Source of the DNA: a virus
Length of the DNA stretch: 34,247 nucleotides
IMG/VR virus record: IMGVR_UViG_3300047586_000126
Coordinates: 1-34,247 of that record
Reading direction: 5' to 3' (one strand)
Of this stretch, positions 23,594 through 30,504 are shown one piece after another. The notes under the pieces were generated by a model that had not been told where the DNA came from, did no database searches, and was given only the letters and a program-made list of their open reading frames with translations. The translations under genes were made by a program, and so were the position numbers. Every line of letters begins with the position of its first letter. Position 1 is the first letter of the stretch.

Positions 23594-24862
23594 CTATGCC
23601 GGCCTCACGTCATGCTTGATGACGCCGAGATAGGCCTGCGCCTGCTTCATGTGCGTGACGATCGCGTAGCGGATCGCATCCATCGCATGGTCATTGAACT
23701 TCATCGGCTCGGGGAGCTCGGCACCATTCTTGTCGGCCTTCCAGCAATAGCCGCGGTGCTCTTTGACGATATTCTCCGACCCGTCGACGATCGTTATCTT
23801 CTGCGCCTTAAGGAAGTCGATGCCGGCGCGGACCGAGTCGGGCCCTTTGCCCGAAGGGATGATATTGAGTCCCATTTCGTAGAGTTCCTGGATTGACTTC
23901 GGCTCAGCTGAATCGAAATATACGGGGTCCATTGTCTTGACGCCCACCTCGATCATCTTCTTGCCGAGCGCCTGGTTGGTCAGCCCCGGCTGATAGATCT
24001 TCTCCTGAACCCAGAAGCGATCGGCCTTCCGATAGATCTTCACAAGTACCGAGGGATTGACCGAGTAGCCGAAGTCGCCCCCGTAAAAGATCTCATCTGG
24101 CTTGAACCCGTTGCCCGGCATGGGCCCGGTCTCCCAATGGAAGATCTGGCCGGCAAACATCTCGAATGACGCCTCGTATTCCTGGCGGAAAGATTGATCG
24201 TCGAGATCTCGGCGCGCCTGGGCGATCTCTGCGGGATCGAGCGTCCCGGCCTCGCTGGTCTTGATATGAAATGTCTTCCACTGGGCAGGATCCTTCTTCT
24301 CCATCTCGCAGAGGTCGAAAAAGTAGTTGTAGCCCTTCGGGGTGCCGATGAAGACGGTGGGCGCCTTGTAATCCGAAGTTGCCGGCCGGAGGACGCGGAG
24401 CCAGACATCCCGATTCATTAGGGCGATCTCGTCGATGCCCAGGAATCCGAGTCCTCGGCCGCGGAGCGAATCCTGGTTATCGGCTCCCTTGAGATGGATC
24501 GATGAGCCATTCCGGAAGTCGACCTTGAGTTCTGTCTCGTAATATCTAGTCACGAGTCCTGCCCGGAGCAAATCGGCCGTGAAATCCTTGAGCAAGCCCC
24601 AAGCGATATCCTTCGCCATCCCATAGGTCGGTGCGACATACCAACAGGGCAGGCCGGTGGCGTAGGTCAAGGCCGCCTCGATCTCGAGGTCGCAAAGGAG
24701 GTGTGTCTTGCCCGACCTTCGGCCGGCGTGAATCGTCCTATTGCGATGGCGGTCGGCCTTGACTGCCTCCTGCCACGGCAATAGCTCATAGGGGAGCCGG
24801 ACGATCTCTTCGCGCTCAACCGATTGGCATTCCATTCTTCTGCGCCTTTTGCGTCTTGTCAT
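23594..24862 (-). CDS. terL: Terminase large subunit
   Basis: A 422-residue DNA packaging motor. The ATPase has Walker A GRRSGKTH (47-54), Walker B FLGIDEIAL (D144, E145) and coupling motif TVFIGTPKGYNYFF (169-182). The nuclease domain has D263 in YGGDFGY, a second acidic strand VYFDSAEP (D317) and HAMDAIRYA (D395), the expected three acidic positions. The length is normal for the T4/PBSX-type family. The start could be 24862 (overlap of 47 bases with terS) or the ATG at 24835 (MECQSVE); neither has a strong SD, so coupling to terS is likely. Confidence 0.95.
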   Translation of the reverse strand: MTRRKRRRRMECQSVEREEIVRLPYELLPWQEAVKADRHRNRTIHAGRRSGKTHLLCDLEIEAALTYATGLPCWYVAPTYGMAKDIAWGLLKDFTADLLRAGLVTRYYETELKVDFRNGSSIHLKGADNQDSLRGRGLGFLGIDEIALMNRDVWLRVLRPATSDYKAPTVFIGTPKGYNYFFDLCEMEKKDPAQWKTFHIKTSEAGTLDPAEIAQARRDLDDQSFRQEYEASFEMFAGQIFHWETGPMPGNGFKPDEIFYGGDFGYSVNPSVLVKIYRKADRFWVQEKIYQPGLTNQALGKKMIEVGVKTMDPVYFDSAEPKSIQELYEMGLNIIPSGKGPDSVRAGIDFLKAQKITIVDGSENIVKEHRGYCWKADKNGAELPEPMKFNDHAMDAIRYAIVTHMKQAQAYLGVIKHDVRPA

Positions 24863-25370
24863 AGATGATTCGATAGATGACGTTGGCTTTCAGGTCGATC
24901 GGCTCCTTGAACATCCCGAGGTGCTTGCCGAGAAGTTCCAGGGCAGGGATTTTCGAGTGCAACTTAAAAGTGACTTTTTCATTGATGATAGAATCCTCGC
25001 CCTTGGAATCCTCCCGGATCATCCTATCTTCCCGTATCATCTCCAGGGCACGGCTTGAATTACCGGGCATCTCTTCGAAACTCTTGGCCCGGATCGCTCC
25101 CGTATCCTCGTTGATTTCGAGGTGATTCTTGAGGTCTGAGAATCCGATAATGGCGAGCTCCTCCAGAACTCGGGTCTGGGTGATCCCGGTTTTCTCCTCG
25201 CGTTTTTTCATCGCCTTGGCGATAGCGGCCGCGACGCTAATATTCGCTAACAATCTCGATCCTTGGACATGCGGCTTTTTATATCTCGCCCGCCTGGCCG
25301 CCTGGGTAGCATTCAAGTCTATGAGGTACTCATGGACGAATAGGCGCTGGCGGGGCGTGAGCTTCTTCAT
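24816..25370 (-). CDS. terS: Terminase small subunit
   Basis: A 184-residue protein with the N-terminal pattern LTPRQRLFVHEYLIDLNATQAARRARY and ARRAR/SVAAAIAK helices that identify the terminase small subunit family (DNA-recognition helix-turn-helix plus oligomerisation helices). It lies directly before terL and overlaps it. ATGA overlap with the preceding membrane-protein gene. A weak GAAGAAGAA element precedes the ATG. Confidence 0.88.
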   Translation of the reverse strand: MKKLTPRQRLFVHEYLIDLNATQAARRARYKKPHVQGSRLLANISVAAAIAKAMKKREEKTGITQTRVLEELAIIGFSDLKNHLEINEDTGAIRAKSFEEMPGNSSRALEMIREDRMIREDSKGEDSIINEKVTFKLHSKIPALELLGKHLGMFKEPIDLKANVIYRIIYDKTQKAQKNGMPIG

Positions 25371-25693
25371 TTCTTCTTCTTCCCGCCTTTACGGACGATG
25401 AGGGCGAGGATCGCGACAACTGCAGGGGAGAATTTGCTCAGGATCCCGCCCCAGTCGTTCAACTCGCCCTTGATCTTCTGGTATTGCGTCAGAGTCGGCG
25501 GGACCGTAGGCGCCGGGGTGAATTCCTTGTAGTGGGCAGGCGGAAGGCTCTTGTCGAACAGGAGCCCCTTACCCGACCATTCTTTTAGTTGGGTGACGGG
25601 CGCGGCCTTCGTTTGGAGCATAGGCCGGATCCAGACGAGGCCAACGAGTGCCAGGGTCAGGGCGACGAGAGCCCAGACGATCGTCTCTCTCAT
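25367..25693 (-). CDS. Small two-transmembrane protein, lysis-region candidate
   Basis: A 108-residue protein with an N-terminal membrane helix (about 4-22, WALVALTLALVGLVWI) and a second hydrophobic helix near the C-terminus (about 86-100), ending RKGGKKKK. The Pro-rich loop between (PAPTVPPTLTQ) probably faces the periplasm or outside. A basic tail after the last helix is common in holin-type or accessory lysis proteins. It overlaps terS by ATGA. Function inferred from topology and position, no family match. Confidence 0.6.
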   Translation of the reverse strand: MRETIVWALVALTLALVGLVWIRPMLQTKAAPVTQLKEWSGKGLLFDKSLPPAHYKEFTPAPTVPPTLTQYQKIKGELNDWGGILSKFSPAVVAILALIVRKGGKKKK

Positions 25694-25700
25694 TTCGTTT

Positions 25701-26057
25701 TTACTGCCTTTGGCCCTGGACTAAACGCTGAAGCAGGTCGACCTGCTTATCGCTCGAGATGACCAGGCGGTCCATCGTTCCGCCTACCTTTGCGAGCAAT
25801 TCGCGGTTCGCCTTCGTATTTTCCTCGATCCTGGTGACCGCGGAGCGCTCGTTGATCGAACCTTCAAGGTAGAAACATGGCGGACGGCGTTGACGTTCAA
25901 CCTCGCGATCATCAGCCTGTTGGTCAGTCGTCTTCAGGCGGCTGGAGGCCTTGACTGCCTTGATAATCTGCAGGATTAGGTAGACGACGACCGCCATTAG
26001 AAACAGGATGACGACGCCGGAGCCCAGATCGATAAGGGCCTTCGGGACCGTAGGCAC
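25701..26057 (-). CDS. Single-span membrane protein with C-terminal coiled coil
   Basis: A 118-residue protein starting at GTG with GAGG SD upstream. Residues about 14-33 form a hydrophobic helix (VVILFLMAVVVYLILQII), followed by a basic stretch and a linker rich in charged residues, then an amphipathic helix (about 79-116, RIEENTKANRELLAKVGG onward). The layout resembles small spanin-like or holin-accessory proteins of lysis regions. No family recognised. Neighbouring genes are also membrane proteins. Confidence 0.58.
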   Translation of the reverse strand: MPTVPKALIDLGSGVVILFLMAVVVYLILQIIKAVKASSRLKTTDQQADDREVERQRRPPCFYLEGSINERSAVTRIEENTKANRELLAKVGGTMDRLVISSDKQVDLLQRLVQGQRQ

Positions 26058-26065
26058 GGAAAACC

Positions 26066-26389
26066 TCAGACGGCCGGAGGCGTATTCGCGGCGACGGCGT
26101 CGGTGATGGCTTGGGCCTTGACCTTCAGCGAGTCAGCAAGGGCCTGGATTGCGACCGGATCTTCCTTTGCGGCGGTCAGTAGGGCCGAAAGGCCGTTGCA
26201 CAGGGCGATGATCGAATCGGCCTGTGTTTCGATGTCCGTGACTTCCGCGGTTAGGTTGTCGAGTTCTTTTGTCACTTTGTCCTCCAGATTTAAGACTTCA
26301 TTCAAGATTCGGGTAAGGCCGGTCTTGAGTTCCGCAAACTCCCGGCCTTCGATTCCGTGGTGGTGGAAAACATCTATGCGTATCCGCAT
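26066..26389 (-). CDS. Hypothetical protein with coiled-coil character, frequent in phages
   Basis: A 107-residue protein starting MRIRIDVFHHHG, followed by a long amphipathic helix with heptad-like spacing (LTRILNEVLNLEDKVTKEL, DIETQADSIIALC) and ending with VAANTPPAV. The sequence style (short beta opening with HHH, then helix bundle) is one I recall from hypothetical genes in many phage lysis or tail-fibre regions, but no function is assigned. Only a weak SD is seen. No membrane helix. Confidence 0.6.
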   Translation of the reverse strand: MRIRIDVFHHHGIEGREFAELKTGLTRILNEVLNLEDKVTKELDNLTAEVTDIETQADSIIALCNGLSALLTAAKEDPVAIQALADSLKVKAQAITDAVAANTPPAV

Positions 26390-26404
26390 AGGGAGTTTCC
26401 CGGC

Positions 26405-26686
26405 TCAGGCCGCCGGCGTTGTTTTGAGCAGTCCGGCGAGATGATAGAGGCCGGACGCCTCACCGAAAACGGCGGCATCGTAGATGACGAAGGTCCACAG
26501 GATGAATGGGGGTGCCAGCACCAGGAAGTAGAACGCCGTGCATCCGGTGCAGACCAGGGCCGTCAAGACAAGGGCGGCGATCCCCGAGAGTTTCAGAGCC
26601 TTCTTGATTAACTGGGTCAGGGCACTAACGGCACCGCCGGTCACGATGGCCACGATTACGGCCACAATCACTGGACTGATTGTCAT
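26405..26686 (-). CDS. Putative holin (three-span membrane protein)
   Basis: A 93-residue protein with hydrophobic segments at about 5-25, 33-52 and 55-72, separated by a short Lys-rich loop (LIKKALKLSG). Size, three close helices and location in the lysis region favour a class I-like holin. AGGAG SD 6-7 bases before the ATG. Contains a Cys pair (VCTGC) in the second helix. Other small membrane proteins in this region could be the holin instead. Confidence 0.55.
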   Translation of the reverse strand: MTISPVIVAVIVAIVTGGAVSALTQLIKKALKLSGIAALVLTALVCTGCTAFYFLVLAPPFILWTFVIYDAAVFGEASGLYHLAGLLKTTPAA

Positions 26687-26695
26687 AGGTTTCTC

Positions 26696-27391
26696 CTATT
26701 TGAAAATAAGACTGAGGATCCGGTCGGCCAGGATACCGATCCCAACGTCCCGGGCTTCCTTCCATAGGTTTGCTTTCTTGAGGGCGCCGATCGTCGCGTC
26801 TCGGCCGGCGATCTGCTTGTCCTTCTCGCCCTCGATCGCGGCGTGGTTCGCGATCTGAATCCCTTGATTCGAGATGATGACCGCCTTCGTCGCGTTCTGG
26901 CCCTCGGAGATCCGGAGTTGTTCCTGGAGGGACGGAACGAGGGTGAATTTCAGGAATTCCCTGTCGGCCAGGGCGTCGGCGTTGAGCCGGAAGGCGGCGA
27001 GAGAGAAGACGGCCTCGACCTGATTTGCGGCATTGGCCCTCAGCCAGATTTCCTGGGTGCTGAGCCATTTCTGGGTTGCGACCAGTACGGTCTCAGGTGG
27101 GGCCGTCTTCAGATCGGCACGTAGTTTGTTGTTCTCGGTGGTCTTGGCGGCGAGATCGGATCGGAGCCGGGCTTTCTCGACCTCGGCCGCGGCATCCTTC
27201 GCCCGGAGCGTCATGTTCTCGGCGGTAAGTACCTGGTTCGCGGTTTCCTTCGCGGCGATTGTCGTTTTCGCCTGTTCATCGATCGCCTTGAGGTCCGCCT
27301 TTAACCCGTGGAGCTCGCGCCAGAGCGCATACCCGCCGACAACAAGGGCCAGGGCCAGGAGAACGACGAAGACCTTTCCGAGCAGTTTCAT
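26696..27391 (-). CDS. Membrane-anchored coiled-coil protein (i-spanin-like)
   Basis: A 231-residue protein with an N-terminal membrane helix (about 3-21, LLGKVFVVLLALALVVGGY) and a long, Ala/Lys/Glu-rich coiled coil (about 25-95) facing outward. The start at 27391 overlaps the previous stop (ATGA), with 9 further codons upstream being less likely. The architecture is that of Rz-type inner spanins, though longer; no outer lipoprotein partner was found overlapping it. Alternatively a structural anchor. Function inferred. Confidence 0.6.
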   Translation of the reverse strand: MKLLGKVFVVLLALALVVGGYALWRELHGLKADLKAIDEQAKTTIAAKETANQVLTAENMTLRAKDAAAEVEKARLRSDLAAKTTENNKLRADLKTAPPETVLVATQKWLSTQEIWLRANAANQVEAVFSLAAFRLNADALADREFLKFTLVPSLQEQLRISEGQNATKAVIISNQGIQIANHAAIEGEKDKQIAGRDATIGALKKANLWKEARDVGIGILADRILSLIFK

Positions 27392-27681
27392 GCCGGCCCC
27401 TGCTTTCCAGATTCGCATGAGATGGGCTGCAAGGCCTGGACCTTGATCTTGTTCAATTCGTCTCCGAATCCGCCCCGCGCAGCCTCGATATCCTTCTGGT
27501 TGTCGGCGTTTTTCTTGAGTAGGTATCCGCTGAAGGCGCCGACCATTCCGGCCAGGGCGACGGCAAAGACTCGCTCAACGGCCGGGAGGAATGCCGCTAG
27601 CACCACCAGGGCAAAAAAGCATGGGATGAAAAGTGCCAGGGCCGCGCCGGAATTGATGTTGACGTCTATCTTCAGGCTCAC
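27388..27681 (-). CDS. Small membrane protein, holin candidate
   Basis: A 97-residue protein starting at GTG in a GTGA overlap with the amidase stop. Hydrophobic segments at about 12-32 (ALALFIPCFFALVVLAAFL) and 36-54 (VERVFAVALAGMVGAFSGY), then a charged, partly helical C-terminus ending with CESGKQGPA. Two spans immediately after the endolysin gene, which commonly marks a class II-like holin. No family match to confirm. Confidence 0.55.
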   Translation of the reverse strand: MSLKIDVNINSGAALALFIPCFFALVVLAAFLPAVERVFAVALAGMVGAFSGYLLKKNADNQKDIEAARGGFGDELNKIKVQALQPISCESGKQGPA

Positions 27682-28097
27682 AGCAATGCCCTCAGTCGTT
27701 CGATGTCAAAGAGTGCGCCCGGGCAATCGGTCTGGTTGAAATGGTCATGCCGATAGATCTCGGTCCTCGCGATCTTATAGAACCGCATCCATTCGGGCAG
27801 GAACTTGGCCCCGGCAAGGAGTTGAGCGGCCGGGACCTCATGAGCCTGGAAATCGCCGACAAAGCAGAAGCCGAGGGATTTATCGTTCTGCCCGACGCAA
27901 TGCGCCCCCTCCATGTCCCAGGGCCGGCCATAGATAACCTCGTACCGTCCGAGGACGAGTTCGCAGCCGGCGTGGTATCCGATGTCGAGCCAGCCATTGT
28001 GTTCGACATGCCACTTCCGGATCGCAGCCCAATTAAACGAGGGATCATCATCGGTCGCTGAGGCATGAATGATGATCTTGTTCGGCTTATTCGGCAT
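27678..28097 (-). CDS. N-acetylmuramoyl-L-alanine amidase (endolysin)
   Basis: A 139-residue amidase_2/T7-lysozyme-type enzyme: H11 in IIIHASA, Y41-H42 in GYHAGCELV, and H117 and C125 in RHDHFNQTDCPG, the expected zinc ligands and catalytic tyrosine. It cleaves the bond between muramic acid and L-alanine in peptidoglycan. It carries no cell-wall-binding domain or signal peptide, so a holin must release it. No SD is visible before the ATG; a hairpin (28121-28138) and A/T-rich run lie upstream instead. Confidence 0.9.
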   Translation of the reverse strand: MPNKPNKIIIHASATDDDPSFNWAAIRKWHVEHNGWLDIGYHAGCELVLGRYEVIYGRPWDMEGAHCVGQNDKSLGFCFVGDFQAHEVPAAQLLAGAKFLPEWMRFYKIARTEIYRHDHFNQTDCPGALFDIERLRALL

Positions 28098-28104
28098 CGT
28101 GGTT

Positions 28105-28138
28105 AAAAAATGGCTCTTCCGGGAAATAGTCTTTTCCC
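28105..28138 (-). terminator. Possible hairpin with T-run before the amidase gene
   Basis: On the minus strand GGGAAA and TTTCCC form a 6-base stem around a 6-base loop (28121-28138), followed some 10 bases later by six Ts (28105-28110) and the amidase ATG. It resembles a weak intrinsic terminator or an attenuator, but the gap between stem and T-run is longer than usual, so the call is tentative. Confidence 0.3.
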
Positions 28139-28195
28139 ATGCTGACCATAGGATAAGGGGTGGTTTTTGGGGGGAATTCAGAAAAGGGTCAAAAG

Positions 28196-28234
28196 TGTCC
28201 TGCCGGGACGCTAGCTATACGTCTCGTAGGGACA
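28196..28234. other. Structured inverted-repeat element in the gap before the lysis region
   Basis: Nested inverted repeats: an outer TGTCC...GGACA pair (28196-28200 with 28230-28234), an inner GACG/CGTC pair (28207-28210 with 28220-28223) and a competing GTCC/GGAC stem (28197-28209). The 154-base gap 28098..28251 holds this, the hairpin above and no credible promoter or gene. It could be a regulatory RNA or a protein-binding site. Confidence 0.35.
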
Positions 28235-28251
28235 GATTCGTGGGGGAAATA

Positions 28252-28506
28252 TTACTTGACAGGATTTATTTTTGCGAGAAGATGTCGAAACAATTTCTTT
28301 ATGGCCCCACAAGGGGCGATCTTAAGGACTGCCTCATGGAATTCGTGGACCGCTTTTTGAAAATTAGTCAGGGCCTCGTCGTAAGTCTCCGAACCTTTAT
28401 TGATTTTATAACCAGAATCGAGAGAGACCTCCGGCCCCCAAGTGGGACCTTTTTTTATGTCAGATGGATAAAACCTTTTTGAGCCGGACTCGGATTTTTC
28501 ATTCAT
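28252..28506 (-). CDS. Small hypothetical protein
   Basis: An 84-residue protein starting MNEKSESGSKRFYPSDIKK. The ATG at 28506 overlaps the previous stop (ATGA) and has a GGGAGGTGAGAGA SD region 6-12 bases upstream, preferred over a longer form. A helical centre (EALTNFQKAVHEFHEAVL) and a basic end (KKLFRHLLAKINPVK) are the only features. No family recognised. Confidence 0.58.
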   Translation of the reverse strand: MNEKSESGSKRFYPSDIKKGPTWGPEVSLDSGYKINKGSETYDEALTNFQKAVHEFHEAVLKIAPCGAIKKLFRHLLAKINPVK

Positions 28507-28778
28507 TCTCTCACCTCCCGAATCTCGAATCCTGTTTCCTTCTGGCAGAATATCTCCCGGGCGCAAGCCGTGGGCGATTCATAGCCTTGCACCGATTTTA
28601 TGTCATCCGGCGTGATAAGGTCAATCACAACCCGGACGAACCGAATATCTGTTAGGCGGGTGGCGGTGAATGTGAACGGGCGGTCATCAGACATGATGAT
28701 TCTATAACTTTTGCTATAGTGCTCGATGGCCTTCGCCTTGGCCCGGCCTTGCCGCTTCTTGATCGCCGAATCGGTCAT
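28503..28778 (-). CDS. Small hypothetical basic protein
   Basis: A 91-residue protein with a basic helical N-terminus (KKRQGRAKAKAIEHYSKSY) and a beta-rich middle (FTFTATRLTDIRFVRVVID), then a helix with CAREIFCQ near the end. SD GGAG sits 6 bases before the ATG, and an array of pentamer repeats begins about 25 bases upstream. No family recognised. May bind nucleic acid on charge grounds only. Confidence 0.55.
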   Translation of the reverse strand: MTDSAIKKRQGRAKAKAIEHYSKSYRIIMSDDRPFTFTATRLTDIRFVRVVIDLITPDDIKSVQGYESPTACAREIFCQKETGFEIREVRE

Positions 28779-28802
28779 TTAATTCTCCGGTTGATTAAAT
28801 TT

Positions 28803-28887
28803 CCCTGCCCTACCCTACCCTACCTTGCCTGGCCTGGCCACGCCAGACCCGATCTAACCCAACCTGGCCCCGCCACACCCTGCCAGG
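28803..28887. repeat. Degenerate pentamer array A (CCNNR, 17 units)
   Basis: On the plus strand 17 consecutive 5-base units, nearly all of the form CC-N-N-R: CCCTG, CCCTA (three times), CCTTG, CCTGG (twice), CCACG, CCAGA and so on, with a single TCTAA. No unit is gapped, so the 5-base phase is exact over 85 bases. In the transcript this reads YNNGG, giving GG every 5 bases, including telomere-like GGGTA. It sits in the leader of the 28778 gene. Confidence 0.85.
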
Positions 28888-28906
28888 TTCATGTTATGAT
28901 TGCGTT

Positions 28907-29017
28907 CCTTACCTTGCCTCGCCCAACCTTACCGCGCCCCGCCATGCCTTGCCTCACCATGCCAAACCTGGCCCGACCCCACCCCGCCCGGCCCGGCCCC
29001 GCCCACACCTCGCCCGG
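28907..29017. repeat. Degenerate pentamer array B (CCNNR, about 22 units)
   Basis: Nineteen units in exact phase (28907-29001: CCTTA, CCTTG, CCTCG, CCCAA, CCTTA, CCGCG, CCCCG, CCATG and so on) followed by about three more with one inserted base. A 19-base AT-richer spacer (TTCATGTTATGATTGCGTT) separates it from array A. It begins 2 bases after the stop of the 29019..29549 gene, so it is the 3' side of that gene. Confidence 0.85.
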
Positions 29018-29018
29018 G

Positions 29019-29549
29019 TTATTTCCACTCGGTAACGATGAAGCGACCGAACGGACCTTTCTTTTCCGGCCTGAAATCGAGCAAGCCGACCCGCGATCCG
29101 GCATCGTCGACGATCTGCCGGACCTGTCTTTCCGTCAGGAGAGATTCGTCATACTCGATCTCAAATTTCGCCTTCCATTCGTCGAGCCGGGGCCGATGGC
29201 GGATGATGCGGCCCCGTGTCGTCGGATTCACAATGGGGCGGCTGTCAATGACATAATCCTTGACACCCAAGCCCACGCGGTCTGGGAATACGAACATGGA
29301 AGCCGCCGTCTGCTTTTGGAGCGATGCCCGCCCCTTGCCCTTGGAGTAGGCCGCCGCCCCGATGAACGACCGCTGGATGGCGATGCCCGGAATGTAGAGC
29401 ATCCCCGTCTCCGGGTCGCGATAGGCGGCGAGTTCAGCCTGTTCCTCGATGGACCGTTTCTCGATGGGCGGATTCTCAATCGGCACCATCGGGAATGCGT
29501 GCATCAGCAACCCCGAAATTCCCTTGACCTCACACTTGATTTTTTTCAC
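29019..29549 (-). CDS. Phage protein, possibly RAMP-fold-like, flanked by pentamer arrays
   Basis: A 176-residue protein starting at GTG with AAGGAG SD 6 bases upstream. The first strand (KIKCEVKGISGLLMHAFP), a LYIPGIAIQRSFIGAAAYSKG segment, and a C-terminal VGLLDFRPEKKGPFGRFIV are a pattern I recall from a conserved phage/bacterial hypothetical family. The LYIPG-(S/I)-x-I turn followed by a helix and the Gly-rich end resemble RAMP/Cas7-type RNA-binding folds, but this is impression only; no catalytic motif was found and it is not a CRISPR gene here. Three pentamer arrays surround it. Confidence 0.62.
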   Translation of the reverse strand: MKKIKCEVKGISGLLMHAFPMVPIENPPIEKRSIEEQAELAAYRDPETGMLYIPGIAIQRSFIGAAAYSKGKGRASLQKQTAASMFVFPDRVGLGVKDYVIDSRPIVNPTTRGRIIRHRPRLDEWKAKFEIEYDESLLTERQVRQIVDDAGSRVGLLDFRPEKKGPFGRFIVTEWK

Positions 29550-29557
29550 CTTTTTCT

Positions 29558-29624
29558 CCTTGCCTTAGATTTTTCCAAACCCTGCCTTGCCTGGCCATGC
29601 CGAGCCACGCCGCGCCACATCCGG
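29558..29624. repeat. Degenerate pentamer array C (CCNNR, about 12 units)
   Basis: Two units (CCTTG CCTTA, 29558-29567), a 7-base gap, then ten more from 29575: CCAAA, CCCTG, CCTTG, CCTGG, CCATG, CCGAG, CCACG, CCGCG, CCACA, TCCGG. The first two units contain the SD of the GTG-start gene (AAGGAG), so the array merges with its ribosome binding site. Together with arrays A and B it brackets one gene. Confidence 0.82.
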
Positions 29625-29638
29625 TTTTGATTTTTTTT

Positions 29639-30115
29639 TCATCGACTTTCTTTGGCGCGGTCCCACTTATGCCAATTGCCGTGCTTTTTCCTTGCATCGC
29701 CCCCAGGCTCAGGGCAGGATTTCGTCGGCCCGGGACCCTTATCGAACGGCCTAAATTCACATCCGCAGGTAATGCACTTTATTTCCAACCTGGGGATCGG
29801 CGTCTCGATATAATGGTAATTCGCCGCCTGGCAATGAGGGCAGATCGTGCGGATGGAACCGAAGGGACGACCGTCGCCGGATCGGATAGGTTTATCCAGA
29901 TCGTTGAGAATTGGCAGGCCGTCAGGGAAATATTCGGTAAGAATGTCCAAAAGGCTATCCATTTTCCCGGCTCGTGGCCTGTTTTTCCCTGTCTCATAGG
30001 CGCTAATCGAGACCTGATTCACGCCGAGTTTTTCCGCGAGCTCCGCTTGCGATAGTCCCGCCTTCTTCCGGTAAGCCTTGAGGTTCCGGATGATCAGGTC
30101 GGCGCGAAGTTCCAT
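29639..30115 (-). CDS. XRE-family regulator with C-terminal zinc ribbon
   Basis: A 158-residue protein. Residues about 6-66 are an XRE/Cro-type HTH (NLKAYRKKAGLSQAELAEKLGVNQVSISAYE), the recognition helix being QVSISAYETG. Residues 92-119 form a four-Cys zinc ribbon (C92, C95, C114, C117). A Ser/Pro/Lys-rich tail follows. It could be a phage repressor or early regulator; the ribbon suggests protein or DNA contact in addition. The ATG follows the upstream stop by 3 bases and the SD is weak. Operators could not be identified. Confidence 0.78.
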   Translation of the reverse strand: MELRADLIIRNLKAYRKKAGLSQAELAEKLGVNQVSISAYETGKNRPRAGKMDSLLDILTEYFPDGLPILNDLDKPIRSGDGRPFGSIRTICPHCQAANYHYIETPIPRLEIKCITCGCEFRPFDKGPGPTKSCPEPGGDARKKHGNWHKWDRAKESR

Positions 30116-30118
30116 CGA

Positions 30119-30493
30119 TTATTCCGCCGCTCGCCAAACGCGGAACACGCCATCCTTATGAATTTCCGTTACTCGGTAGCAGAAATCCTCGGTGTTGAAA
30201 TCCTGGTCGCCACGGCCGGGACGCCAGGTGCCGATGTTGATCTCTGAACTGATAGACGGACCTGCGCGGCCGCATCCTGGGCTGGAAGGGATAATCACGT
30301 CGAAGAGATGGACTCCGAGGTCATTGTTCAAGAATTGGTATGGCTCGGTTCGGATCTGCGCCGCACTCAGTGTTTTCCAAGCGAACGCCTTGCTGAAATC
30401 GTCATGGGCTTTTAGGGCCCTCATCACCTCGTCCCGAATCTCTGGGCGCAACAGGCCGGCGAACTCTCTGACTCGACTCGCTTTGATTCTCAT
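30119..30493 (-). CDS. Hypothetical protein
   Basis: A 124-residue protein with a basic helical start (RIKASRVREFAGLLRPEIRDE), a middle region with LGVHLFDVIIPSSPG, and aromatic strands near the end (FCYRVTEIHKDGVFRVW). Strong SD GAGGAGG. No family recognised. It lies between the ParB-like gene and the XRE regulator; the early region suggests a regulatory or DNA-handling role, which remains unproven. Confidence 0.6.
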   Translation of the reverse strand: MRIKASRVREFAGLLRPEIRDEVMRALKAHDDFSKAFAWKTLSAAQIRTEPYQFLNNDLGVHLFDVIIPSSPGCGRAGPSISSEINIGTWRPGRGDQDFNTEDFCYRVTEIHKDGVFRVWRAAE

Positions 30494-30504
30494 TTCGACC
30501 TCCT

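Noticed and set aside
22487-23896. Plus-strand ORF of 469 residues opposite the portal
   Set aside because: Same codon-bias artefact; the portal motifs are on the other strand.
28803-29624. CRISPR array
   Set aside because: Units are 5 bases long, contiguous and degenerate; there are no direct repeats of 24-40 bases with unique spacers and no cas genes.
28719-29630. Plus-strand ORF through the pentamer arrays
   Set aside because: Its Pro/Ala/Leu/Cys-rich stretches come directly from CCNNR units, not from a protein constraint, and it is antisense to a well-formed gene.
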